DNA from: Cytospora piceicola | Lineage: Eukaryota; Ascomycota; Sordariomycetes; Diaporthales; Cytosporaceae | DNA length: 64,000 nt | Direction: 5' to 3' | Assembly (NCBI GenBank): GCA_023375675.1 | Contig: JALQBC010000007.1 | Location: 1,054,001 to 1,118,000 of the forward strand | Part shown: piece after piece, positions 11,932-23,878 of the stretch | Numbering within the stretch: position 1 is the stretch's first letter | Layout: each line of letters starts with the position of its first letter | The notes under the pieces: generated by a model | The model's database searches: none | Seen by the model: only the letters and a program-made list of their open reading frames with translations | Told to the model about the DNA's origin: nothing | Translations under genes and position numbers: made by a program

Positions 11932-13413
11932 ATGAAGTCCTCTACTGTATTGGCTGCTCTGGCAGGCCCGTCTGCTGTGTTCGCCTTTCCCTGGATGCAC
12001 GAGGATGGTCTGCACGCCCTTCTCAACCACCCTGAGGCCCGCGCTGAGATTCAGCGCCGTCTCGAGCAGCACGACGCCGAGAAGCGTGCTGGCATCCTCG
12101 AGGGTGTTACGACTTTGCTTGGTGGCACCCTCACGGCTGTTGTCGACAGTGTGCTTGGCCTCCTCCCAACTGACGATGCTGTCGATGGCCTGATGCGTTT
12201 CCCTGAGGGTAAGAAATATTCACTTTCCACAATACATACCCACTCACCCGTTATGACTGAGCATATCTAATATTTTCTGTTGCTTGCAGATGACTATCCT
12301 TTCCAGGAACCCGGCTCCACCGACCAGCGCGGCCCTTGCCCCGGTCTCAACACCCTCGCCAACCACGGCTACATCCCCCGCACCGGAATCGCCACCGTCG
12401 GCGAGATCGTCTTTGCCACACAGCGGGTCTTCAACATGGAGGCGGACCTCAGCAACCTCCTCGCCGTGGGCGGCGCCCTGGACGGCGGCGACATCCTCTC
12501 CCAGACCATGTCCATCGGCGGTGCCGACAACCGCGTCGGGCTCCTCGACGGCACGCTGAACGACATATTCGGCACGCCGTCTGGCATCAGCGGCCACGGA
12601 AAGTTCAACGAGGGCGACGCCTCGGCCACCCGTGAGGACTTCTACCTCAACGGCGACGACATCACCTTCCAGCCGGCCCTGTTCAAGCAGATGCACCAGA
12701 AGGCCCTGTCCATCGGCAACGGCACCTACAGCGTGGACGTCATCAAGGCGCACTTCGCCGCCCGCTATGTCGACTCCAAGGCCGAGAACAGCCAATTCTA
12801 CTTCAACGTCCCCTCCGCCGCCGTCGTGATGGGAGCCTACTACTTCATCCCCGGGTTCTTCTCGAACGGCACGATCGGCGCGGGCGGCGTCGCCAACGAG
12901 GCCTCCATCACGTCCTTCTACGGCGCCAAGCCTGCCGACTCGTCCCCCGGCGCCTGGGAGAACAGCGACCTGGAGTACACGCACGTGGCGGAGCGCATCC
13001 CCGACAACTGGTACCGGCGCGGGACCCCCATGACCGTGGCCGAGGCCGTGGGCGGGATCCTGGACGTCTACCTGTACGCGACGCCGGCGCTGGGCGGGGG
13101 CGGGGCCGACGGGTCGTTCGTGGCCGGGCCCGTGAGCCTGCCCACCGACGCGCAGGGCCTCAGCTGCTTCCTGTACAACGCCATCTACGCCAACTTCCCC
13201 GCGGAGCTGTTCGGCGCCGTCACCGCCCTGCAGACGGTGGTGAACTTCGTGTCCGGCCTGGTCGCCCCCGGGTACGAGGCGCTCGGCTGCAGCGTCAACT
13301 TCCCGGACGCGTCCGGCTCCGAGGAGATGACCAGCTGGAGCGAGCAGTACGTCGGCAAGGCCAGGACAGAGGCTGTTGGTAGTGGTTGGTATGGTGGCAA
13401 GTCCTCTGAATGA
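11932..13413 (+). CDS. Secreted heme-thiolate peroxidase (UPO family)
   Basis: Exons are 11932-12208 and 12290-13413, with an 81-nt intron (GTAAGA...TTGCAG), giving 466 residues. The N-terminus is a signal peptide (MKSSTVLAALAGPSAVFA). The proximal heme ligand motif PCP is at residues 108-110 (Cys109) within GPCPGLNTLANHGYIP. The distal motif EGDASATR is at 200-207, with Glu200 as the general acid-base and Arg207 nearby. An EGD motif rather than EHD points to unspecific peroxygenases, not to Caldariomyces chloroperoxidase. Family members use H2O2 to put oxygen on alkanes, aromatics and ethers, or to oxidise halide. Length fits the long (about 45-kDa) group. Possible N-glycosylation sites (NGT, NVS-like) are visible. 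The substrate cannot be told. Third positions are strongly C/G-rich, so the gene is probably well expressed. Confidence 0.93.
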
Positions 13414-14045
13414 GGGACTGGTGGTTCGGCCTGGTTGCTCTCTGGATAATGATCCTCCGTTGTAGCGACTCGTTTCTATACAGTATCAGCGATGCATTTA
13501 TTCTTGTATATAATCAGTTAAATGTTATATATATCAACACAACACGTGGAAACCTGATTCAGTGTGGTACCACAGTAGTGCATCATCTGTTCGGCCCGCT
13601 CTCGGCTTGGAAGCACTCGAATGGCTTTGATGTCGCGAATATCTTGTGTTGATTCATGTTGATTCATGTTGATTCCCCAGCTCGTGACGCCTCACTTGGG
13701 AGTCGTACTTGAAAAAGAGGATGACATATAGGTAACACAAATGCATGCAAGTGGTTCTAAAAGGTGAAACTTCAAATGCCTTTCGATCAACAGTGAACGA
13801 AAGTAGTCAGTCCGTCGTAGTCCGTTGTAGTCCGTCCCCACCCGTACATTTTTCATTGCCCCCCCGCTGACTCTTGCATCAGGCGGGCTTTACCGTAGTG
13901 CTGTGGTACCATTCCCCCCATATTCCCCCTCCACCTCCACCACCACCACACCTGCGTCGCATTAACACCCTGGTCTTAAACCCTTTGCGACTCCCCAAGT
14001 TCCTTTGTGCCTGCAGATCCGTGCGTGTGCATATGCGACGACAAG
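13414..14045. other. Spacer with short tandem repeats
   Basis: No gene is seen. It contains a 10-bp repeat (GTTGATTCAT, about 2.8 copies, 13648-13675), a second imperfect 10-bp repeat (GTAGTCCGTY, 13809-13837) and a CCT/CCA-rich pyrimidine tract near 13915-13950. That tract lies about 100 bp before the thiamin pyrophosphokinase start and may act as a promoter pyrimidine stretch. Confidence 0.5.
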
Positions 14046-15003
14046 ATGGGTGGTGAACCGACAAATTGGTACCCGGCGCGTATCCTTCGGCAGCGGCCCG
14101 CAAGTGAAAGAGGCGCACCGGCACCGGCCCACCAGGACGGCTCCAACCCTTTCGCGCTCATCATCCTTAATCAACCCCTTCGGGACATCCCGACTCTAAA
14201 AAGGGTGTGGACGAACTGTGAGTGCTTCCCATGAGAACCTTGACTAATGTCGATGGCAAACCCCCCTACTGACGTCTACAACAGCAAGTTTGAGAGTCGC
14301 CGCAGACGGTGGTGCGAACCGTGTCCTAGATGTCTGCAATAGCGAACAAGATGATAGCATAATATTTGTGATTATAACCTTACTGTCCCGGAACATGCCA
14401 ACTGTTGTCTGACCATTTCGCCAGGACAATCTCGATGTCATTATAGGAGACCTAGACTCCCTCGCCCCGGAAGCCAAACGATATTTCACCACCCGGCCCA
14501 GACCCACGAAAGTCATCCACGACCCCGACCAGTATTCCACCGACTTCGGCAAGGCGGTCACGTGGATCCGTTCCTCGGCCGAGGAGGAAGTCATCGATGT
14601 CGTCGCCATGGGCGGGCTAGGCGGCCGTGTCGACCAGGGGCTCAGCCAGCTCCACCACCTCTACCTCTACCAGACGGACCCGGAGTACCGCGAGGGACGC
14701 ATGTTCCTCGTCAGCGGCGAGTCGCTCACGTTCCTGCTCAAAGCCGGCAGACACCACATCCACGTGCGGGAGCGGGATGACGACGGTCTCGTGCAGGAGG
14801 ACGTCTTTCAAAAGTACGCGGGTATCATCCCCATCAAGGAGCCGAGCGTGATCACGCTCAAGGGCTTCGAGTGGGACGTGACGGACTGGGAGACTGAGTT
14901 CGGCGGGTTGATGAGTACGAGTAACCATGTCTTGCCCGAGACGGAGGTGCTTGAGGTCGAAACGACAAAGGATGTGTTATTTACGATTTCGCTGAAGAGG
15001 TAG
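14046..15003 (+). CDS. THI80: Thiamin pyrophosphokinase
   Basis: Exons are 14046-14217, 14285-14367 and 14425-15003, with introns of 67 and 57 nt, giving 277 residues. The enzyme transfers pyrophosphate from ATP to thiamin to make the cofactor TPP in the cytosol. Motifs appear in family order: ALIILNQPL near the N-terminus, ADGGANR (64-70), GDLDS (93-97, metal and pyrophosphate binding), STDFGK (123-128), and GGLGGRVDQ, which ends the nucleotide-binding part. A C-terminal beta domain with thiamin-binding residues follows. The middle exon is only 83 nt, but the splices keep ADGGANR and GDLDS in one frame. The ATG at 14046 gives GGEPTNWYPARIL, which resembles other fungal N-termini. Likely essential unless thiamin pyrophosphate is imported. 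Confidence 0.92.
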
Positions 15004-15414
15004 CTGGAGACAGCTTTATCGAGACCGTTTATGCCCTGAAAGATGTCTTTTAGCGACTGCTGCGCTGGACTTATCTGCCACGTTGATTCTCACCACTGTT
15101 TCTAACTTCCATCACCTTTGGCCCTTTGGTGGATCTGGAAGATGACGAATATAAGGCTTGCGAAGTCATGACGGGCCAGGGTGCCTGACTGAACCGCATT
15201 TGTTGCATCCGTGGCAGAGCGCAGGAGCGTATAGAATGGGAAAAGACATTCCGCGTTGGATTTGGTGAGACATCACCCCCCATCAACTGTTTTGAAGAAG
15301 AAAAAACACCCAAACGCCTTGCTCATGCATATGACTGAACCGTGCGTGACCCCGATCTCTCGCAAGAGCGAGATGGTCTCCCCATCGGAGACGCTCGTTG
15401 TCTTGTCTCGGCCA
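15004..15414. other. Convergent intergenic spacer
   Basis: This is a shared 3' region between thiamin pyrophosphokinase (plus) and BOS1 (minus). No coding frame or structured repeat is seen. Confidence 0.5.
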
Positions 15415-16316
15415 TCACCGCAAGAAATGCAGACACAACCAGCAGAACCCGAAAAACACCACCACACCGGCCCCGAAGATCCACTTGTCCTCCTTCGCCC
15501 TCTTCTCAATCATGCGGATGGTGTCCCCGGACACGCCCAGCGTGTTGGCCACCGAGTACAGCCTCTTCTGCGTGTTCTTCATCATCTCCCTCTGCGTGCC
15601 CAGGTCGCCCAGCACCGCCTGCCCCCGCGCAATGTACTCGTCCAGGGCGTTGTTCGTACCGGCAAAGAAGTTCTGCTCCCGCATCGCGTGCTGTTCCCTC
15701 GTCACGTCGTTGCTGCCCAGGCCGTACCCGCCCCCCCCCGCGCCCGCCCCCGCGCCACCGCTCGTGCTCCGCACGTGCCCGCCCCCGCCACCGTACCCCC
15801 CGTACGAGCTAGACGTCGCGCCGCCGCCGCCGCCGCCGCTGCTACTGCTCGCGTAGGGGTTCTCGGGCGTGGCGCTCACGTAGGGCCGCCTGCCGAGCAG
15901 CTCGGTCCTGCTCTGGCCGTGGAGCGCCTCGTCGCGGGCGTTCTTGAGGGCCTCGAAGGCCTTGCGGTACTCGGCGAGCTCGCCGCGGAAGTTGCGGATG
16001 CGCTCGTGCGCCTTCTCCTGCTTCGCCTGGTTGAGCTCCTGCCTCGCGAGGGAGCTGTACTCGTCGATGGTGCGCTGGAAGGCCGTGAGGGAGGCGCTGA
16101 GGGAGCCGAGGGCCGCGGGGCTGATGTGGGCCGTCGAGGGGGGGGAGGTCGGGTCGGTGGGGGGCGGCGTGGGCGGCGTGGAGAGGTTGGCTAGGTCTTT
16201 CCGGATGGAGGTGCTCTGTTTGAGAGCACTGTTGAAGGTTGTGTTCTGTTGGCGTTGTGTTGGCCGTGTCAGTGCGCGTCCCTCGCTAAGGGGGAGCTTC
16301 AATGGGGGCTTACCAT
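15415..16316 (-). CDS. BOS1: ER-Golgi SNARE BOS1 (membrin/GOSR2 family)
   Basis: The start codon alone (16316-16314) forms the first coding exon. A 68-nt intron (16313-16246, GTAAGC...CAACAG) separates it from exon 2 (16245-15415). The spliced N-terminus MNTTFNSALKQ matches the family, whereas reading straight through gives an unrelated leader. The product has 277 residues. It shows an N-terminal regulatory three-helix region, LLGRRPYVSATPENPYA, then the Qb-SNARE helix with DEYIARGQAVL, TQKRLYSVANTLGVSGDTIRMIE, and a C-terminal membrane anchor (IFGAGVVVFFGFCWLCLHFL). The protein drives fusion of COPII vesicles with the Golgi. A glycine/serine-rich low-complexity linker of about 50 residues, unusual for BOS1, separates the regulatory part from the SNARE helix. 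Confidence 0.92.
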
Positions 16317-16345
16317 GATGGATGGATGGATGGATGGATGGATGG
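16317..16345 (-). repeat. GGAT tetranucleotide repeat at the BOS1 start
   Basis: Plus-strand ATGGATGG... is repeated about seven times. On the coding strand it gives a CCAT array that ends within three bases of the BOS1 ATG, so it forms the immediate 5' UTR. Length changes would alter the leader but not the protein. Confidence 0.8.
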
Positions 16346-17542
16346 TAACGCAAGCTCGCCGCTATAGCTTGAATCACAGCAGAGAGGAGGCTTCTTGAGT
16401 AATAGGTATGGTCACAGCAGCAGTACTGTAAACACAGACATGGGCACAGGCACGGGCACAGGTAAAGAAAAATGGTGGCCTGCTGGAACTTTTTGGTGAC
16501 GGGAATGTTAAATGACGATATGTGGCATTTCGTCCCAAAGTGCCCAGCTCAACAAGGTACTTCGATAGACTACGTATCAAACGTATCAAACGGCAGTTTA
16601 AAGTCGCGTCTGACCGCCCTTACTACTTTAGGCTCGATCGTCAAGCAGATCTGGTCCGCAGTGAACATCCCTGGCTTTCAATGTTTTAAGGTTGTCTGTC
16701 ATTACCTTTTGTCACTTCTTCATGTGTCACTATCAAATACTCCTTTTCGAGATCCTTATCGTGTTGAGCGGTCGAGATGCGTTCCTTTCATCGTTGTTGA
16801 AATGGACTTATTACAGTTCCGCACTTCACTAAATGCGGCCACCAACTTTACACAGTAGTCGAGCTGTAATAATGGGGACCTGGGCCTTGTCATCCGCTTC
16901 ACTGCCGTCTGGGGTGACCATGCGGACTCCGGAATAGTCTGCCAGATTTCTGCAATGGGATAACCCAGATTAGAAGGCATAACGCAACTGTACACAAGTA
17001 ATATCTGAACCAAATTTTGGCGTGACTGCCAGAGAGTGAGAGGATATAAATGGCGTCGGCCGAGTTAACATCGATTGATCTCCACCCCGAGCATTGATCG
17101 TCCCACACCAGAAACGAATCCGGGGCACCAAAGTCCACTCAATCCATCTCAACGGTACTTGACGATACATGTGATATACCTCAGAATCAAGTAAACATGA
17201 AATGTCCAACCAGACCTTGACTATATGGCAATTAGGTACATAAGTACCTAAGTAGGTAGAACGACTTACTTAATTCTAATGGTGTGCAACGCCTAAGGGT
17301 TAGGGTGACTCTTTGTTTGGTAAGGAGGGGTGGGGGGGTTGCTCCTTTTGATAACAGCCTTCGCCTGATTGGTCGGTTATTTTGGGAGCTGATTTATACT
17401 GTAGTACACGAATGTCATTGGATTCCTGACGCGATACGTCGCATATTACTGACCTTGAAACATTCCCCGGTTCTTCTTCCATACAACTCATTCTGGTATA
17501 CTGGGTAGATTGATCACTCGATTTTTCCCAATCGAAACCAGG
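16346..17542. other. Divergent promoter region without genes
   Basis: This lies between BOS1 (minus) and the serine dehydratase (plus). The short ORFs here have no family signal. A TAAGGGTTAGGG motif lies at 17294-17305. Confidence 0.5.
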
Positions 17543-19772
17543 ATGCAGAGTGCATCACTGCGGCAGCTCAAGTTGCTGCATGGCGCTGTGCGGAGGCCCT
17601 CCGCGAGGCCATTCGGCGGAACCTCCACGCTGCGATGGCTTGGTACTCGAAATGCGGTGAGAGCCTCGCTACGCCGATCGAGTCTAGGTCGCGACGCTGG
17701 CTGTGCACCGGTCACCAACCGTCAGGAATCCCCGTATCGGCGGTTCAACACTTCCGCTACTGGAAGATCAGACGTGGGGGACGAGGAGGAAACGGGCAGC
17801 TACAGTGAGGCAGACCATGAGCACGCCGTCATCTCCACCTTTGATCTGTTCTCTATCGGTATCGGGCCCTCGTCTTCACATACAGTCGGGCCCATGCGTG
17901 CAGGAAATATCTTTGTAACGGATCTGGTGGAAGCAGATCTTCTGCACAGGGCCAACAAGATTCGAATTACGCTCTATGGAAGTCTAGCTCTTACAGGCGA
18001 GGGCCATATGACCCCATCTGGTAAGTCCAATGCGGTATGGGGAGGAAGTTGTGACTCCGGTCTGACATTATTTAGCACTGATTCTCGGCTTGGAGGGTGC
18101 TGATGTGGAGACTGTCGATACCGCTTACGTGCCTGCTCGGTTTGAAGAAATCAAGAAGACTAAGAAGCTGTTCCTGGGGAATGGCCTTGCTCAAGGCAAA
18201 GGAAAGGAAATCGACTTTGACTACGACAAGGACTTCGTGTGGGAGTGGGGTAAGAAGCTGCCCCTACACAGTAACGGAATGCGCTTTATGGTGTTCGACG
18301 CGGACGGCGATATGCTGGCCACCAACGATATGTTCAGCGTGGGCGGTGGGTTCGTCGTTAACGGGGCTTTGTCAACTGGCCATTCCACTGAATCCGGACC
18401 CGAGGAGTCAGATTCGGCGCCAACAGCTTCTGCGGAGAAGCAGCTTGGCACTGGAGCACCTGGTACACATCCGAAGGACTTGGCTGAGAACTTGTTTTAC
18501 AAGGAGATCAGGCGTTCTGATGCGGCTGGTGACCGTCGAACGGGCGCAGAGGTCAAGCCGAAGGAAGACGCAACCTTGCTTGGATCTACTGAAACCCCAG
18601 GTGGCAGCGTTGCTCTTGGTGCTGGACCAGGAGATAACCCGGTCACCGGCACGGAGAGTGAGGAGAGCGATAGTGCGCAGCCACGATACCCATTCCGTGA
18701 TGCGACCAGCCTTCTGGCACTATGCAACAAGCACAACTTGACCATTGCGCAGCTGGTCTACGACAACGAGAAGAGTCACGGCTACACGGACGCGGAGATC
18801 TACGATAAACTGATGCGCATTTGGGAGGTGATGGATCTCAGCATCCTCGAGGGTGTCCAAGCCCCGCTGGACACAGTATTACCAGGTTCTTTGAAGCTGC
18901 ATCGCCGGGCCCCAGCACTCTACAAGCGGCTCACAAGGGGACTGTATCCTACAAGCACCCAAAAGATCACATCAGCTCGTGCAGAGCCTGCACCTGAGAG
19001 TCTTATGGGTGACGTAGGCATGTCTCCCTCGGAAAGCCTCACACCGGCCAAACCTACCCCCGCGAAAGCACCCACCGTGGCTAAGCGTGGACCCCCTCGC
19101 ATCCATGGTTCTTTCAACCACCCCATCATGCCGTCACCCCTACGGCGAACAGAATTCGCGGCCATGGACTACCTAGCCGTGTACGCCATCGCAGTCAATG
19201 AGACGAACGCAGCCGGCGGCAGAATCGTGACGGCGCCAACCAACGGCGCGGCGGGCATCATCCCAGCCGTGCTCAAGTACACGGTGGAGTTCATCAGCGA
19301 CGACCCGGACCGCGACATCATGACCTTCCTGCTCACCTCGGCGGCCATCGGCATGCTCTACAAGCGGGGCGCGACCATCTCGGCCGCCGAGGGCGGGTGC
19401 ATGGCCGAGGTGGGCGTGGCCTGCTCGATGGCGGCGGGCGCGTTCGCGGCGTGCATGGGCGCCAACCCCGAGACCATCGAGCAGGCGGCGGAGATCGGCA
19501 TCGAGCACAACCTGGGGCTGACGTGCGACCCCATCGGCGGGCTGGTGCAGGCGCCGTGCATCGAGAGGAACGCGCTGGGCGCCATCAAGGCCATGTCGAG
19601 CGCCAACCTGGCGCTGAGCAGCTCCGGCACGCAGAAGGTGCGGCTGGACGACGCGATCCGGGCCATGAGGCTGACGGCCCAGGGCATGAGGAACGAGTTC
19701 AAGGAGACTAGCCTTAGCGGGCTTGCCACGAGCGTGCCGCTGAATATCCCCGTCAGTGTGCCTGACTGTTGA
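17543..19772 (+). CDS. Fused [4Fe-4S] L-serine dehydratase
   Basis: Exons are 17543-18020 and 18076-19772 (55-nt intron), giving 724 residues. It deaminates L-serine to pyruvate and ammonia. The beta domain begins near residue 98 ([20 protein letters not shown]). The alpha domain covers about 510-715 ([42 protein letters not shown]). Cys601, Cys643 and Cys654 are spaced 42 and 11 apart, the spacing of the cluster cysteines in the Legionella enzyme. The last residue is also Cys (SVPDC), as in the bacterial tail-in-mouth type, where the terminal cysteine caps the cluster. Residues 1-60 are Arg/Ser/Leu-rich with no acidic residues, like a mitochondrial presequence. A low-complexity stretch of roughly 200 residues, rich in Ser/Glu/Pro/Thr, lies between the domains. 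The family is bacterial-type and differs from the PLP enzyme CHA1. Confidence 0.93.
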
Positions 19773-20278
19773 GGATTCACGCGGGTGGGGGTGGTATGGT
19801 ATGTTGCAGCGTGCTTCATTTGTCTCATTGAGTTGGTAGGGATGTCAGCGTATGTTGCTTGTCATGTCAGGAAGGTGGTTTTCGGGGGCTGGCGTTTAGG
19901 TTGTATGTAAAGACTGGTCTATAGAACATCTAGAATTTGATAGATAGATCCTGGATTCCAGGTCCAAATAGAGCTTCCATATCGGAATATTCGATCTTCA
20001 CTATGTCAAACCTGAGTTTGAATAGCTCACCCAATAAACAGATGAGAACGTAAAGGTACATAGACGTCGGATTGGGGTAGCAGAACAAAGGATAAGCCTG
20101 AAATATAGATACGAAACGAGTGGGGAAATGTGATAACATTATCATTATCTTTTCAAAGTATTTACTAAAGTAGATACCTATTGTTTCTCAACTTTCCTAT
20201 CGTATCTTCGGCCATCCATTACCATGCCTTCCATCGGGGGCGGGGGGGGGGGGCCTTCATGTAAAACATGTCATAAAA
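19773..20278. other. Convergent spacer with a G-run
   Basis: The 3' regions of the serine dehydratase and the FAD oxidase meet here. A run of G with one C interruption lies at about 20228-20251. No gene is seen. Confidence 0.5.
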
Positions 20279-22261
20279 TTATCCGATGATATCGAATCCA
20301 CCGGTCAATTCCATCACGTGGGTCGGATCAATAGAGTTCTTGATGGTCCTGAGCCTCGCCGCATTGGAGGTTCCATACAGCTCCTCGGCAGTCGTGCCTG
20401 CAATGGCATAGTTCGGGTAGGCAGTGAAGCTATCTTTGAAGAGGCCTTCTTGCACCGCGACCTGCTTGATGTTCTCGATAGCCGTCTTTGTGGCATCGAT
20501 CCAGAACTGGTCGTCAGAGGCCGAGTCCCAGGTACTGAACAAGCTTATCTGCGATTGGGATTGAATTGTCAGCGGGTTCCAAGCTCTACATCCAACACGA
20601 GGCGATGCATGGGCGAGAATGGTATGTGATTGGGAGAGCCTACCGGAAGTGGCGAGTCAGAATGGGGATACGCGCTATCGGTGGCATACTCTCCGTATTG
20701 GAGGAACGGGTCAATGTCGAATGTCACGAGCGAGCCGCTGTTGAGGAGTTGCTTCTCCGCGAGGCTCTGTGTATGAGACGTCAATATTTTCTCGAGAGGA
20801 AGGGTATAGACATCATCGACGTACCTCTACTTCGCTCTTGACAGCATCCATAATCGCGGGTGTCATCGCTGACACCGACAAAGTGTGCGCAGTCCCCCGG
20901 ATGAATGAGAGAAGCTCAGTCGCTTGCCCAGCGACGAAGCTTGAGAACGACTGGACCAGCACGTCATTGACGCCGGGCAGGATGCCGTCGAACATGGCGA
21001 AGCTGTCGCCTGGGTCGGGTCCGTCGTAGAAGAAAATGACAACCGGGATAATCTCGAGTGCGGGCAGGCCTTCAAGGGTCATGATCAATTGAGCCTTGGG
21101 GTCGGTATTGGTCGCAGAGAATATTGCAGTGGCGTTCAGGAGAGCCTCGGCCTTGTCGGCAGTGTAGATTCTGGATCCGCCCTAGTGTTCTAATGTCAGT
21201 TTCGCACGGATTGAGAGATGGGTAGGTAGTTTGGTGACATACGTAGATCAAACTTGGCTGTTGATGCGTCTTGTACACCGCGGAGGTGACAATGGCGAAG
21301 CGGTTCAAGCCTCCTTTCAAGGCAAAGTATAGGTCCGTGTTTGTGTCGCTGGACGCCGAAGTGATCGTGCCATTCTACAGACCAAAGAGTGTTAGCGTCA
21401 GCTATGCCAGGGAGGATACGAAGGGATGGGAACAGTTCGTGACTGACTGGTAAAACGACATTGTATGATTCGACAGTGTCGCAGGTCAAGCCGTGCTGGT
21501 TCGTTTTCCTGCCCCAAGTTAGCTTTCTCCCACAGTAGACAACGTGATGTCCTGAGCTCACCATGAGAAACCACCACCAAGGGTTAAGCCGGCTACACCG
21601 GGTCCCGACACTCTACCACCGACGACGTTGACGCCAGTGCCGTCTAGTTTCTGATATACTTCGGTCCAAATCTATATTTCGTGTCAGCCAGGAGGCTTTA
21701 AGTTGTAGATATACAGGTGGAGAGCGAAACATACAAGCCCCATGCCAAGTTCAACAGTCGATTTATCTTCTGACAGGATTACCTGGTCCATCCGTGTCAA
21801 AGAGATATGAACACCAGTCGTGCTCGAGAACCCGGGGTTGGAAATGTGACCGCCGCATTGTAGTGCAAAGGGAGTCTCATGTTCCGCGATGATACTGATC
21901 TGTTTTAAAATTCATCAGCACATATACTGGTGTTCCAGCACCGTCCTAACACGTACCGCAATGGAGATATCCTCAGGAGTTCCTGGCTCAAAGACGCATG
22001 CCGGAGCCTGGCTAGAGGATGCGAACCAGTGGTGTGTGTCGGTTGCGAATCTCACATCCACTATATAGAATTAGCCTTGATCAATGATGGAATTGATCAG
22101 TGTGTTGGTCTTGACATACGTTTGTCGATGACAACAACGCTCGAGCTAGAGACATTGCTCTGGATCTCCAGACAGGTCTCAAGTGCGGTCAGCGCAGCCA
22201 CTGAGTGAATTAGGCTAGTTGCCACTGCGGCAGCGACCTTGAGGCTCTTGATATACCCCAT
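20279..22261 (-). CDS. Secreted FAD-linked oxidase (BBE type)
   Basis: Nine exons: 22261-22120, 22060-21957, 21899-21735, 21671-21562, 21508-21448, 21374-21243, 21181-20825, 20766-20644 and 20548-20279, all in frame, giving 487 residues. A signal peptide (SLKVAAAVATSLIHSVAA) starts the protein. The FAD-binding type-4 domain shows FEPGTPEDISIA, CGGH (His100, the usual 8-alpha-histidyl FAD attachment), GGRVSGPGVAGLTLGGGFSW and FALKGGLNRFAIVT. The C-terminus has the berberine-bridge-enzyme block (FTAYPNYA, then YGTSNAARLRTIKNSIDP). The second FAD-linking cysteine of bicovalent members is absent from the GPGVAGLTLGGG segment, so I infer single covalent attachment. Such oxidases often tailor fungal metabolites. 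It lies 1.6 kb downstream of a terpene synthase on the same strand. Confidence 0.9.
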
Positions 22262-23878
22262 TGTAATGATCAGTAGTAAGTAGCCAGGTCTACTAGTATA
22301 GACGGTATGGAGCTATTACACGGTGAACCAAGGAAAGGGCTACTGCACCATGGGCTATGGCATGTTATATAGCCATATGAATACCTAGATCATAAATACC
22401 TGTTCGTTAGTCTCGAAATCGTCAAGGAAATGAAGACCCTCGTCTGCCCATGAATCGTAGCGTCCTTGGCTGGTCAAGTGGTCTCTCACAGACTCACTCG
22501 TCATATGTTTAAATGAATAACTGCATCCTTTTTCACTTTTCGTGGAGTGATGGTCTCTCACCCGTGAAAAGTCCGAAGACTTGCTTCTGCTCATGACGGC
22601 CTATGATTATCCGTCCTTATATCCAAACCAACGGATGGGAGCATGCATGACGTTGTATTATTAGGCGGTTTGTTGCTGGTGTTGGGTGGTTTATTGGAAA
22701 GCCACAGCATGCATGTTTCCTTCCGCCTATCATGTGGTGTGTACCAGACAGTATCACCCAACGGTTTTCTTGATTAGCATGCACCAGAATTGATGGGGAG
22801 CCGGGTCGGACTATTGCCAACTCGCATTCCTGTCACAGGATGTGACAGCAAATAGGTAGTGCCATCTTTGACCGGAAGCCAATCCCTGCTCCCCACCTAA
22901 AAAAAGAACAGTCAGTCAGTCCCTTTTAGCCGGAGCTGGGGCACGATGGGTCGATATTACGCGTGAACCATCCCGCCGGAACAAGGAATTATCTTTTACG
23001 ATCGCGATTGATCTACATATGTACATCCCGAAACCCTGTCGTCCGTCGTACCCCTTTCTTTACCTGGGCATGATACCAGGACACACACGATAACACGGAT
23101 ATTACGGGCATTGTCCACGTGCTCATGGCCTGCAAATTATGGGATCGCATTGGGTTTGAACTTTCAGGATTACGTCTTGGAAGCGTTGGGCTAGTCCGAG
23201 TCATCGAGATAATGTACTCGTATCGTAATTCGAGAGGTATGCTACCAGGCTGACTACACTAGGGTACCTTTATGTTAATTCAAAACATTATGAGTACGAA
23301 GCCACTATAATATTCATATACACACATGCTATATCTGCCATCTAAATTGTAGTAGATAGTCAATTAATCACCAACTCAAAGAAATTGACTGCCTCAGTTT
23401 GAACCGTGTCGGTATGTCCACGGGTCCGGCCAAGCAGTAAAGTACAGCACTGGTGCACCCACACCATCAGTCTCCACCTTTTAAGCTAAACGTTCGTGTT
23501 GTCCGGATTTAAACTTTGCTTGGTTACTTGGTGTGAATACATGAGTACGCTGCTCCACATACAGCGAGGTGTGGAGGTGTGTGGAGACTGCAAAGGGCAT
23601 GTGATGCATGTTCGGGTAAATGTATCTCACTCGACGGTCAGCAGAAAGTCATGAGTTTCCAAGAAAATGACAGCGCAGGAATTTCGAACGATTGTTCCAA
23701 GTCTGTTACTGCTTACTACCTAAGTATAACCCGCATCTGACCCTTGTCCTTCCTTCAGCGGAGTATCCGTTTGGCTACACCAGATGATGAACCTGGTGAT
23801 ATCCCGCGAAAGTGCTTCGACTGTGTCCTCAAATAAAATGGATGCTTGAACGAAGCGATGCCTTCAGTCAATCAACGG
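22262..23878. other. Gene-free spacer between oxidase and terpene synthase
   Basis: This carries the promoter of the FAD oxidase and the 3' region of the terpene synthase. No ORF here has a recognisable family signal. Confidence 0.5.
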
